From positions 1 through 41,699 of the IMG/VR virus record IMGVR_UViG_3300044712_001278: a DNA stretch of 41,699 nucleotides, one strand, 5' to 3'. This stretch comes from a virus. Positions 23,411 through 31,569 of the stretch are shown here, piece by piece. The translations under genes were made by a program, and so were the position numbers. Each line of letters starts with the position of its first letter. Within the stretch, counting starts at the first letter, position 1. The notes under the pieces are model-generated. The model was not told where the DNA came from. It saw nothing but the letters and a program-made list of their open reading frames with translations, and ran no database searches.

Positions 23411-23514
23411 CCCGATTTTGTTGCGGTGAATGGTCTTACAAGGGCGGGGATGGAAAGTCCCGCTACAACCAAAATACGAAAGCCGGGCTGTGAATCGCCA
23501 CGGCAAGAGGATTT

Positions 23515-23922
23515 ATGGACATATCGCATATCATAACAGGCAAAAAGGCATCCGTGACCGTCGAATACTGCGAGGGGGTGACCGTTACAATCGGTTATCT
23601 CCCCCGAGAACGGGTCACGGAGATCATCCGGGCCGCCACCCAGATCGTTTTCGATAAAAAGACGCACGAACGGAAGCGGGAACTGGACAACATCCTTTTC
23701 GGAGAAAACCTGGCGGTGGAATCGATCACCGGCTGGAGCGGGTTCGAGTCCGATGGTGAGCCGGTCCCGTGCAACGAGCAGAATATCAGGCTGATGATAA
23801 GGAACTCCGTCAAGTTCAGCCAGTTCTTTTCCGACCAGTACGCAATCCTCGAGGATCTGATCGAAGAGGAGAAGGAGGCGGTAAGAAAAAACTCCGTGAC
23901 TTCCTCTGGCGGCGGTTCCTGA
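23515..23922 (+). CDS. Tail assembly chaperone gpG-like
   Basis: This 135-residue protein is preceded by AAGAGGATTT. It matches short-form tail chaperones in position between tube and tape measure and in pattern (VTIGYLPRERVTEIIRAA, ITGWSGFESDGEPVPCNEQN, FSQFFSDQYAILEDLIEEEKEAV). It should coat the tape measure protein during tail assembly. Codons 124-126 (AGA AAA AAC) contain a slippery heptamer that would route a minority of ribosomes into the GT fusion. Confidence 0.85.
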   Translation: MDISHIITGKKASVTVEYCEGVTVTIGYLPRERVTEIIRAATQIVFDKKTHERKRELDNILFGENLAVESITGWSGFESDGEPVPCNEQNIRLMIRNSVKFSQFFSDQYAILEDLIEEEKEAVRKNSVTSSGGGS

Positions 23923-24182
23923 ACAATGACATCTGCTGTGATAAATGCCGGGAATGGGAGAGGGAACGCGGGGTCGCTCTTTTATGCGAGACGGATCGAG
24001 GCTGCCCCCTTCCGCCGCTTTTGCCGGAGGCGTGGCGGATACTGGAACTCCGGGGGCTCCTGGCGGCGCTCCATGATCTGAGTGCCGCGGAAACCGTCTG
24101 CCGCCTCTTCGGGGCGGACCTGGAAGATATGAAGATGCTGGCGTTTCTTGAGAGCGAAATCAGGAAATTGCCCGGAGAATAA
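23515..24182 (+). CDS. Tail assembly chaperone gpGT-like (predicted -1 frameshift product)
   Basis: A -1 slip at A-AAA-AAC (23886-23892) joins the first 126 codons to the frame starting at 23892 (CTC CGT GAC), giving about 222 residues. The T part has several cysteines (DICCDKCREW, VALLCETDRGCP) and ends EIRKLPGE just before the tape measure start. The T frame has no convincing start of its own. Fusion G/GT chaperones at this locus are a conserved siphophage feature; the slip itself is inferred. Confidence 0.82.
23886..23892 (+). promoter_or_regulatory. Slippery heptamer A-AAA-AAC for -1 frameshift
   Basis: The zero-frame codons are AGA AAA AAC, so the bases match the X-XXY-YYZ rule in the correct phase. 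The zero-frame stop follows 28 bases later, at 23920. Confidence 0.85.
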
Positions 24183-24183
24183 T

Positions 24184-26106
24184 ATGGCGGTGGACATCAA
24201 ATTTCTATTGAGCGCCAAGGATGACGCCTCGCAGGTATTCGGCAAAGTGGCGGACTCAGCAAAAAAGGTTGAGTCCGGTGTCTCCGGCGCCTTCGGCGGC
24301 CTGGCCGGGTCGTTCGGCAAGATCGGCGGGGCCATCGGTGCCATTGTGGCCGGGGCGGGATTCAAGACGCTGGTGGATTCCACGATCAACTGGAACCTTG
24401 AGGCGATCAAGCTTTCTAAGACCCTGGGGATCACCACGGAATCGGCCTCCGTGCTCAACCTGGCACTGGGGGATGTCTACGTCTCCCAGGATACCATGAT
24501 CGCCGGTGCGCAGCGGATTGCAAAAACACTCTCCACCAATGAGGAGGCATTCGCAAAGCTGGGGGTGGCTACAAGGGACGCAAACGGGCATTTTAAAAGC
24601 ACCACCGAGATCATGACCGATGTCAACACCAAACTGAACAACATCAAGGCAGGCACCGACAGGAACGTGGCGGGCCTGTCCATATATGGCAAGGGGTGGC
24701 AGGAGCTGTCCGGCCTCCTGAAACTGAACAACGAGGCCATGAAGGATGCCGAGGAAAAGGCGAAGCGCCTGCACCTGATAGTAGGCCCGGACGGGGTGGA
24801 GAAAACAAAGAAATACCGGGCCGCCCTGAACGACATCGAGGACATCGGCAAGAGCCTGGCGGTGCAGTTCGGCAGCGTGCTCCTGCCGGTCCTGGTAAAG
24901 GTCGGGACATGGTTCGGGGAAAGCGGACCTGCGCTGGCGGGGATATTCGATAAGGTCCTGAAGGGAATGATGAAGACCTTCGAAACCCTTGGCTCCTGGA
25001 TCGGCCTGATGGCCTATCGTTTCGTATCCCTCGGGAGCGTGATCAAAAACGTCTTCACCGGCAACTTCGCCCAGGCGAAACAGGACTGGCAGAATATGGT
25101 AGCAGCGGGGGAGGATTACTCCAAAAAGGTCAAATCCCTCTGGACAAACTGGGGGGATGAAAAAACGCCCGCCAGTAAGGCCCCGACGGGGGAGACGTTC
25201 GGCGGGAACGAAAATGCGGACGCGGGCAAAGAACTGGAGAATAAACTCGCCGCACAGGTCCGGGCGTGGCAGGAGGCCGCGAAAAAGATCATTGACATCG
25301 AGAGGGACAAGTGGGGATCAGTCCTTGACGCCCAGAAAACCGCCCTGGACAAGCTGGAAAAGGAGTATGACGCCAGGGTCGCAAAATTGGATAAATTCAA
25401 GGATACCCTGGCGGGGATCAAAAAGTCATGGCAGCCCGCGCCGGGGAATGACCTTTCCGGCCTTCTGCAGAGGGAAAGGGAGCTTGACGACACCACCTTC
25501 GACCCGTCGGAGAAGATACAGGGCTACAATGAACTGATCAGGCTCCATCGGGATCTGAACCAGGAGATTATTGACGGGACGGATATCATTGTCTCCAAGG
25601 CCCAGGCTGACCGTGACGCCCAGATCGCAGTGGACCGGCTGGCAGAGAAGATCCAGGGCGTCGAGGCGGCAATGGCCAATGAGGAAAGCGCCGTCGTTTC
25701 CCTGGCGGAGAAGATCATCGCGCAAAACGAGGCGATTGCCGAATCCAACCGCCAGCTTGAACGGCTGAAAACCATGCTGGACTCGCTCCACGACAAGGAC
25801 ATTAATGTCAACATCAAAATCAACGGCATTGCGGACCTGGAAAAGGCGTTGAACTTTACCGGGCAATCCCCGACGGTGACCCCGACCGACATCCCCCAGT
25901 ATGCCACCGGCACCCAGTATGTCCCGCGCACCGGCCTTGCCATTGTCCACCAGGGGGAGCGGATCGTGCCGGCCAGTCAGAATAGCACCACCTATAACGG
26001 CGGGAACAACATCACCGTCCAGGTCGTCACCCAGTCAAAAGACCCCGACGGCATCGCCCGCGAAATCGCCCCGGCGTTGAGTAAGTACTTGGGTCGCAAG
26101 CTGTGA
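24184..26106 (+). CDS. Tail tape measure protein
   Basis: This 640-residue protein is read from the ATG after CCCGGAGAATA; an upstream in-frame ATG at 24148 lies within the GT frame. The N-terminus has VDIKFLLSAKDDASQVFGKVADSA, then a Gly/Ala-rich hydrophobic stretch (AFGGLAGSFGKIGGAIGAIVAGAG) as in tape measure proteins. The TTESASVLNLALGDVYVSQD and ELSGLLKLNNEAMKDAEEKA segments follow, with two or more membrane-like helices around 250-300. The C-terminal half is coiled coil. At the usual 1.5 angstrom per residue this predicts a tail of roughly 95 nm. Confidence 0.92.
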   Translation: MAVDIKFLLSAKDDASQVFGKVADSAKKVESGVSGAFGGLAGSFGKIGGAIGAIVAGAGFKTLVDSTINWNLEAIKLSKTLGITTESASVLNLALGDVYVSQDTMIAGAQRIAKTLSTNEEAFAKLGVATRDANGHFKSTTEIMTDVNTKLNNIKAGTDRNVAGLSIYGKGWQELSGLLKLNNEAMKDAEEKAKRLHLIVGPDGVEKTKKYRAALNDIEDIGKSLAVQFGSVLLPVLVKVGTWFGESGPALAGIFDKVLKGMMKTFETLGSWIGLMAYRFVSLGSVIKNVFTGNFAQAKQDWQNMVAAGEDYSKKVKSLWTNWGDEKTPASKAPTGETFGGNENADAGKELENKLAAQVRAWQEAAKKIIDIERDKWGSVLDAQKTALDKLEKEYDARVAKLDKFKDTLAGIKKSWQPAPGNDLSGLLQRERELDDTTFDPSEKIQGYNELIRLHRDLNQEIIDGTDIIVSKAQADRDAQIAVDRLAEKIQGVEAAMANEESAVVSLAEKIIAQNEAIAESNRQLERLKTMLDSLHDKDINVNIKINGIADLEKALNFTGQSPTVTPTDIPQYATGTQYVPRTGLAIVHQGERIVPASQNSTTYNGGNNITVQVVTQSKDPDGIAREIAPALSKYLGRKL

Positions 26107-26903
26107 GTCGCCAAGAATACGCTGATGTCGATTATGTGGAGTTCGGCTATTCACAGAGCGAGAATATTGTTGTCTTCACCTACAACGGGACCCGGTACTT
26201 ATTCGGCGGTCCATCGGGTCGTTCCGGTTCAGTCCGAATGCTCCAGACCGAGGAGGTGACAACGGGTGGTGCCCGTGTAGTCTATCCCCCATGGGGCGCC
26301 GTTCATACAATGCAATTTGATTATAATGCCGTTAACAGCACCGACCGGGACGGTTTTATCTCCTTTTTCGATACGGTGGATGCCAGGGCAAAAACATGGA
26401 CCTATACCGAGGCGGTCAACAATGACACTGTTGTCTGCAGGTTTCGTGACCCGTGGATCGGCTACGAAGAACGATACCTGGACATTTCCCGGATATCGTT
26501 CGCTTTGGAGGCGCAGGCCTCATTTTTTACGGCCTCATCGGTGCCGGGAATAGCCCAGGCAGACACCGTGATCACCCGCCTTTACATGCCCCTCTCAGTA
26601 CGGAGGGAGCGGCAACAGCCGTCGCTCAGATTCACGGACGGCTCGCTCGCGGTGTTTAATAAGTCGGCACTCCGCCGCGACACCCGCGCCCTCTCCCTGC
26701 CCTACAGGACCAGGGCCGAACTGGCGGCGATCATCGCATTTTATTGCTATTCCGCACGCGGCGGGTACAACCCTTTCTCCTGGACATTGGATGGGGTAGT
26801 CAAAACCGTCCGCTTCAGCGCGGAGGGACTCTCCTGGACGCAGCCCCAGAACATTGCGGATGAGCTTTACGAGGTCACCTGCAGCGTGGAAGAGGAAGTT
26901 TAG
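26103..26903 (+). CDS. Distal tail / minor tail protein
   Basis: This 266-residue protein uses a GTG overlapping the tape measure stop. It is beta-rich in two related halves, with LQTEEVTTGGARVVYPPWG, AVNSTDRDGFISFFDTVDARAKTW, and DISRISFALEAQASFF in the first and RTRAELAAIIAFYCYSARGG, NPFSWTLDGVVKTVRF in the second. The order tape measure, this gene, hub is that of distal tail or minor tail proteins. No catalytic motif is seen. Confidence 0.65.
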   Translation: MSRQEYADVDYVEFGYSQSENIVVFTYNGTRYLFGGPSGRSGSVRMLQTEEVTTGGARVVYPPWGAVHTMQFDYNAVNSTDRDGFISFFDTVDARAKTWTYTEAVNNDTVVCRFRDPWIGYEERYLDISRISFALEAQASFFTASSVPGIAQADTVITRLYMPLSVRRERQQPSLRFTDGSLAVFNKSALRRDTRALSLPYRTRAELAAIIAFYCYSARGGYNPFSWTLDGVVKTVRFSAEGLSWTQPQNIADELYEVTCSVEEEV

Positions 26904-26941
26904 GCCAGAAAGGCGATTACCACGAACTATCGAAAGGCGAT

Positions 26942-27097
26942 TTAACCACGAAACACACGAACCACTCGAAAGAAAAGCGAAACAAAAAGGGTTTTAATGT
27001 TTTAACCCCAGAATAGATTTTAAGTGTTCAAGATTTTACCCAAACCCGGATTTATAGATTTTGACTTTTTCGTGTATTTCGTGTGTTTCGTGGTTAA
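26942..27097. repeat. Long hairpin element, CACGAA-arm (element 5 of 6)
   Basis: TTAACCACGAAACACACGAA pairs with TTCGTGTGTTTCGTGGTTAA; the centre contains GGGTTTTAATGTTTTAACCCC and AGATTTTGACTTTT. A partial extra left arm (ATTACCACGAACTATCGAAA, 26916-26935) precedes it. It fills the 237-base gap before the hub gene, leaving AAAAGGAAGG as that gene's leader. Confidence 0.92.
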
Positions 27098-27140
27098 TGA
27101 TGTTTTTGAAGTATTTCGTGTTTAAAAGGAAGGTTTTGAT

Positions 27141-29150
27141 TTGAAGAGTTTCCCCTCCGAATTTGCCATCGAACTGGCCCGCACGGACGGCCCGGCGCCC
27201 CACTGGGTCCTCAAGATCCAGAAGGACAGCGATACCTGGTATCTCTCCGACATCGCCGGCAACATCGCCGTCTGGGACGTTACCGGTTACGATGCCGTTT
27301 CCGACTGGGGGGCGATTCAGGGCGGGGTCAACGGTTCGTTGGACGAGTTCCACGTCACTGAGCATACTGTAAGGCTGCTGCTCGGACGGGCAATCGACGG
27401 CAGCGGCAATGACCTGGAGGACCTGATAGATGCGGGGTCCCTGTTCGGCGCCACCTTTACCCTTTACCTGGGCCTCTCCGGCATCGCCGTTGCGCCGCAG
27501 ATCATGGACGTTTACAAGCTCCGGGACCTGGGGGATATGGACGACACCACTGTCACCCTGCAACTCCAGGACCTGACCGCTGACCTGGAAAAGTGCTACA
27601 TAGGTAGCAAGCTCTCCCTTGACGACTATCCCAATGCCGATCCGGACGACGTGGGGAAGGTCATCCCCATCCCCTTCGGCAACGTGACCAAGATCCCTGC
27701 CCTGTGCATCAACCAGACCGCTACTTATGTCTATATTTTTTCCGACCGGCCGGTTACTACCGCCCCCCATGTCTATGTGCGGGCTCGTGACGATCTGGCG
27801 GATATCGATATCACCGCCCACTGTACAATCTATACCGGCCAGACCGGTTCGGAGCACGCCTCGTACCCCGGCAAGGGGGTGTTGACCATCGACTCCGGAC
27901 ATGCGGCATCCATCCAGGCCCTGGTGCAATTTGTCCTTACCGACGGGATTGGGGTAAGCGACACCATCGACGTCTCGACGGGCAGCCACGGCCACACGGT
28001 GAGCGAGGTAAGCAGGGAACAAGTCGCCTCCAACCAGGGGACAACCTACGGCGACAGCAGCTCCACATCGGTAAACATCCAGCCCACGTACCCATCCGTG
28101 GCCGACATCGTGGAGCAGACCAATTACTGGACATACTCTTATGGCGGCAATGGCTATGCCAAAAACGTTTATATCAACGGGGTCCTGGTCCACAGCGGCT
28201 CATCGTCCGGGTCCATGCAGACCTGGTCCGGGACTACCGAGAGCCTGCCCCATCTGTACGTTGAGAACACCTCCGGCACCAACTGTTGGGCGCGTTTCGA
28301 GGAGGTCACAAGACGCGTCGTTACCTACACGCCGACCACCTCCAGCGACCCGGCCACAGGCGTCGCGAAATCAGGCAGCGCATCCAAAACCGGTACGGTG
28401 ACCCTCGACCAGCCCCCCTATGCCAAGGACATCGCCCGGCTGGTGCTGGTTTCCGTTACCTCCGACAATTACGCCCCGACGGACGCCCTGGATTACATAC
28501 TTGATCAGGCCGGGCAATCTGCCGTTACCAACCGCGTCACCCTCTCCGATACATACCGGTTTGACGGCATAATAAATGAGTACCGGACCGCTCTCCAGTG
28601 GCTGAATATCCTATCCTTCCAGGTCGCCGCCCGTTTTGCCATGGTGGGCGGTTCCCCCATGCTCCTCCCCCGCTGGCCGGGGGAACATGTCAAGACCATT
28701 AAGAGCTGTATTGTAGACGAGGGGAGCGGTAAAAGGATGCTGGTGCGCAGGCTCACCCCTTACGAGGAGATCATCAACCGGGTGATTGTGCTCTACAACC
28801 GTGACTGGACAAAGAGCGGCGATGAGGCCTATCGGGCCAATTACAAGGCCCCGGATGATACCGCCTCCATCGCCAAATACAGCCTCCATGAGCGTCCCGA
28901 ATTGTTCCGGTTCGATTTTGTCACCACCGCCGCACATGCGCGAACTGTTGGCGAGACGTTCCTACGGAACCATAAAGAGAGACATTGGGTGGCTGAATTC
29001 CCACGCCACCTGGCGGACATGGACCTGGAGCTGGGTGACACCCTCCTCCTGGAATTTCTCGGCGATAAGGTGGGGATAGTCATCCCGGCAGAGCCGGTCC
29101 CCGGCAGTTACCAGGCGGCCGACCTGATCAAATTGACCGTGAGGATTTAA
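27141..29150 (+). CDS. Tail hub / tip protein
   Basis: This 669-residue protein uses TTG after AAAAGGAAGGTTTTGA; no ATG is near. The first 200 residues resemble baseplate-hub N-termini (FAIELARTDGPAPHWVLKI, DFTLYLG-like TFTLYLGLSG). The middle (about 260-430) is a repetitive Ser/Thr-rich beta region. The C-terminal third includes ALDYILDQAG, RFDGIINEYRTALQWLNIL and ELGDTLLLEF, typical of hub/tip (gpJ-like or phage tail protein) C-terminal halves. It should connect the tail tip to the fibres and spike. Confidence 0.75.
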   Translation: MKSFPSEFAIELARTDGPAPHWVLKIQKDSDTWYLSDIAGNIAVWDVTGYDAVSDWGAIQGGVNGSLDEFHVTEHTVRLLLGRAIDGSGNDLEDLIDAGSLFGATFTLYLGLSGIAVAPQIMDVYKLRDLGDMDDTTVTLQLQDLTADLEKCYIGSKLSLDDYPNADPDDVGKVIPIPFGNVTKIPALCINQTATYVYIFSDRPVTTAPHVYVRARDDLADIDITAHCTIYTGQTGSEHASYPGKGVLTIDSGHAASIQALVQFVLTDGIGVSDTIDVSTGSHGHTVSEVSREQVASNQGTTYGDSSSTSVNIQPTYPSVADIVEQTNYWTYSYGGNGYAKNVYINGVLVHSGSSSGSMQTWSGTTESLPHLYVENTSGTNCWARFEEVTRRVVTYTPTTSSDPATGVAKSGSASKTGTVTLDQPPYAKDIARLVLVSVTSDNYAPTDALDYILDQAGQSAVTNRVTLSDTYRFDGIINEYRTALQWLNILSFQVAARFAMVGGSPMLLPRWPGEHVKTIKSCIVDEGSGKRMLVRRLTPYEEIINRVIVLYNRDWTKSGDEAYRANYKAPDDTASIAKYSLHERPELFRFDFVTTAAHARTVGETFLRNHKERHWVAEFPRHLADMDLELGDTLLLEFLGDKVGIVIPAEPVPGSYQAADLIKLTVRI

Positions 29151-29165
29151 AAACAGAAAAGCGAT

Positions 29166-29318
29166 TTAACCACGAAACACACGAACCACGCGAAAGAAAG
29201 GCAAAAGCAAAAAAGTCTTAGGTTTAAAACCAGAAATCGAATTTAAGGTTTAAAGATTTGACCCTCTGTAATTGGTTTAAGGTTTTTCCGTTTTCGTGTA
29301 TTTCGTGTGTTTCGTGGT
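29166..29318. repeat. Long hairpin element, CACGAA-arm (element 6 of 6)
   Basis: TTAACCACGAAACACACGAA pairs with TTCGTGTGTTTCGTGGT. The core contains GGTTTAAAACCAGAAATCG and a second GGTTTAAGG. An extra right-arm fragment (GTGTTTCGTGGTTCC) follows at 29338-29352. It separates hub and spike genes. Confidence 0.9.
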
Positions 29319-29369
29319 CCCGATTTTATAGGTTAAGTGTTTCGTGGTTCCGAATTAATGGAGGTGCAA

Positions 29370-31400
29370 ATGAAAAGATTGATCGCCATTGTAATATCCA
29401 TCATCCTGTTTGGGCAGGCTGCATATGCGGCGACGGCAATCACCACACGGGCGGCCAAGGGGCAGCCTCTCACCTGGCCGGAGATCGATGCTAACTTCGT
29501 GGCGTTGCGTGATGTCCTCGACGGCTATATCACCTCGGCCAATAACGCCCTGGCCGCGCTCCAGGCGGGCCAGCAGGGCGGGACGATAGGCTTCCCCACT
29601 GTCGCCGATATGACTCTCGGATATGCCGCCGGAACCGTTGCCATGGTCACCAATGATTCGGACCAGACCAACAATGTCCCATGGATCAAATCCGGTGCCG
29701 CCGGTTCCGGAAGCTGGACTAAATCCAACCTGGCGCCGGTCCTGCCCGTATTCGACAGCCGGAAATATACGACACTGGAATCAGCAGGGACCGCCATCGG
29801 CAATACAGTCCCCGCCGTCCTGGAACTATCAACCGGGCTCACAGTCACCAGTAATTATGCAGTCACTTCTAATATCCTCATCCGCCAGGATTTTGGGGGC
29901 ACGATCAACGTAGGGAGCGGCTACACCCTCACCCTCCCCTATTTTCGGCCGGAGCGGCGCCAGATATTCACCGGTGACGGCAACGTGAAATTTACCGCCG
30001 CCACCCAATGGTATGACCACACCCAGGCGGCCGGCGCCACGGTCGTCTATCCCGAAATGTGGGGGACAACCGCCAACGCCGTTCAGAAGGCGGCCTATTC
30101 CATCGCCTCCCAGACCGCCGGGACAACAACCCCGACCTATATGGGGGGAGTAGTCGATTTGGCCAACACCCATTATGCCGTTACCGACACGTTTGTGATT
30201 CCCGACCTTGTGACCGTCACTGGCCCTAAAATAATGAGCTACCAGGCGACCATAGTCGCCACGGCCCCCTGGGCGGATGCCTCGCACCCCGTCGTCCAGC
30301 TCGGCCGTCCCCTCGGGACTCAATACTGGAGCACCGGGTCCGTAATTAAAAATTGCACGGTAGATGCCAGTCGCCTGGCCAATGTCGGCGTATATTCCAA
30401 ATCGGCAAACGAGGGAACATGCGCCGAGGGACTGATCATCCGCAACGCCCGGCAGAAGGCGGCATGGTATCAGGATACCTATTCCGGAACGGGCGACCCG
30501 CGAATGATGCACGCCTGTATGCGGGACTTGATGATCATATTTCCCATAAATGATTATCCGGCAGACTATCCGAATCCCGACACAGACGTTATAGGTGTAT
30601 ATGTGTCCGGTCCGAGAACCAGCGTATCTACTGTGTCGATGAACACGGACATCTCCAGGATCACCGTTACCTCCGGAGGACCGTCCGGGGTGACAAAATA
30701 CAAGGCTGGAATCATGGTCGAAGGGCACACCCTGACCGATATCCACAATAGCCACGCCGAATATGCAACCGCCGGAATACAGATCGGCGACACATACCCC
30801 GCCTTCGGGGTCCATGTCGATTCATTCGATTCTCACCCTTACAATACATACGGGGTCCGCATCGCCCACAACTCCACGGTTGGGGTTGATTTGCAAAACA
30901 TTTACGGGGCGGGCAACACCCACACCGTCTATGATACCAGGACCAGTCAAACGGCGGATATCACGGATAATATCATCACCAAATACAGTGACAATAAATG
31001 GTATTTATTCAGCTCCGCGTCGCAAAATCCGAATTTTCATCTGTCCAGGTCAAGGAGCGGCACATACACTCCACCGGCCGGGACGACCATGCTTCTGGAA
31101 CATACAGGCACCGGCGGCACCCCGACGTTAATGCTCACCGGTGCGGCCGGCCAGTCCGCATCAACCGCCGCATCAATAAAAATGGGATACGAAGGGGGGA
31201 CCGTCTACACGGCATTGTCGCTTTACAATGATAATATCATGATCGATGGCTACGGCGCCGGGCGGCGCGTCGGTGTCCCTGCTACATCCACAACAGCCGG
31301 GAAACCGGGGCAATTTGCGGCGAGCAGCAGTTATATCTATGTCTATACGGGAGATGGGACAACCCATAGCTGGGTGAGGTCATCAGCGGCGAGCTGGTGA
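29370..31400 (+). CDS. Tail spike-like protein with signal peptide
   Basis: This 676-residue protein is read from the ATG after AATGGAGGTGCAA. Residues 1-20 are a classic signal peptide (MKRLIAIVISIILFGQAAYA). AITTRAAKGQPLTWPEIDANF follows, a motif common at the base of phage fibres. A long region of beta-helix-like repeats (about 200-530: VYPEMWGTT, GGVVDLANTHYAVTDTFVIPD, NCTVDASRLANVGVYSKSAN) suggests a pectate-lyase-type spike that binds or cuts surface polysaccharide. The C-terminal GQFAASSSYIYVYTGDG resembles fibre-end modules. It is the last gene of the rightward late operon. The signal peptide is odd for a virion part. Confidence 0.8.
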   Translation: MKRLIAIVISIILFGQAAYAATAITTRAAKGQPLTWPEIDANFVALRDVLDGYITSANNALAALQAGQQGGTIGFPTVADMTLGYAAGTVAMVTNDSDQTNNVPWIKSGAAGSGSWTKSNLAPVLPVFDSRKYTTLESAGTAIGNTVPAVLELSTGLTVTSNYAVTSNILIRQDFGGTINVGSGYTLTLPYFRPERRQIFTGDGNVKFTAATQWYDHTQAAGATVVYPEMWGTTANAVQKAAYSIASQTAGTTTPTYMGGVVDLANTHYAVTDTFVIPDLVTVTGPKIMSYQATIVATAPWADASHPVVQLGRPLGTQYWSTGSVIKNCTVDASRLANVGVYSKSANEGTCAEGLIIRNARQKAAWYQDTYSGTGDPRMMHACMRDLMIIFPINDYPADYPNPDTDVIGVYVSGPRTSVSTVSMNTDISRITVTSGGPSGVTKYKAGIMVEGHTLTDIHNSHAEYATAGIQIGDTYPAFGVHVDSFDSHPYNTYGVRIAHNSTVGVDLQNIYGAGNTHTVYDTRTSQTADITDNIITKYSDNKWYLFSSASQNPNFHLSRSRSGTYTPPAGTTMLLEHTGTGGTPTLMLTGAAGQSASTAASIKMGYEGGTVYTALSLYNDNIMIDGYGAGRRVGVPATSTTAGKPGQFAASSSYIYVYTGDGTTHSWVRSSAASW

Positions 31401-31437
31401 TTTAGCCTGGGATAATTTGGGATAATTACCATGCAAA

Positions 31438-31466
31438 AATAGGTTAGGCATCACGCCTAACCTATT
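31438..31466 (-). terminator. Leftward terminator beside attachment site
   Basis: AATAGGTTAGGC pairs perfectly with GCCTAACCTATT over a 5-base loop. Read on the minus strand it is followed by TTTTT, so it ends leftward transcripts: the integrase operon in the phage form and a restored host tRNA-Ala transcript after integration. Confidence 0.82.
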
Positions 31467-31472
31467 GATTTC

Positions 31473-31518
31473 TGGTGGAGCTGATCAGGATCGAACTGAC
31501 GACCTCTTGAATGCCATT
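31473..31518 (-). other. Attachment core: 3' half of tRNA-Ala(GGC)
   Basis: On the minus strand the 46 bases run from the anticodon loop ATGGCAT (anticodon GGC) through TCAAGAGGTC, the T-loop TTCGATC and the acceptor end AGCTCCACCA. The 5' half of the tRNA is absent: the bases before it (CCGTGTTA on the minus strand) do not form the expected stem. A tRNA 3' fragment next to a tyrosine integrase is the classic attP (or prophage junction) signature; integration would rebuild the host tRNA. Confidence 0.88.
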
Positions 31519-31539
31519 AACACGGCGGTGGGGGAAGGT

Positions 31540-31569
31540 GGCGGAATGACTATGTTATTCCGCCTTTTT
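31540..31569 (+). terminator. Rightward terminator at integrase 3' end
   Basis: GGCGGAAT pairs with ATTCCGCC over a 9-base loop, followed by TTTTTATTA on the plus strand. It would stop late-operon readthrough into the integrase gene in antisense. It overlaps the integrase stop codon. Confidence 0.78.

Noticed and set aside
23430-23657. A 75-codon plus-strand frame before and across the chaperone start
   Set aside because: It overlaps the conserved chaperone gene in another frame, is rich in Arg and Pro as a shadow frame, and lacks a ribosome site.
5670-29318. The recurring hairpin elements as a CRISPR array
   Set aside because: They are far apart, each is a single long inverted repeat with an AT-rich centre, and there are no regular spacers or cas genes.
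17115-31400. A diversity-generating retroelement acting on the fibre genes
   Set aside because: No reverse transcriptase gene and no template/variable repeat pair with adenine-biased differences is visible. The repeats seen are tandem heptamers and shaft modules.
31473-31518. A complete functional tRNA-Ala gene
   Set aside because: Only the 3' half from the anticodon loop to CCA is present; the 5' stem strands are absent, so it is an attachment core, not a gene.
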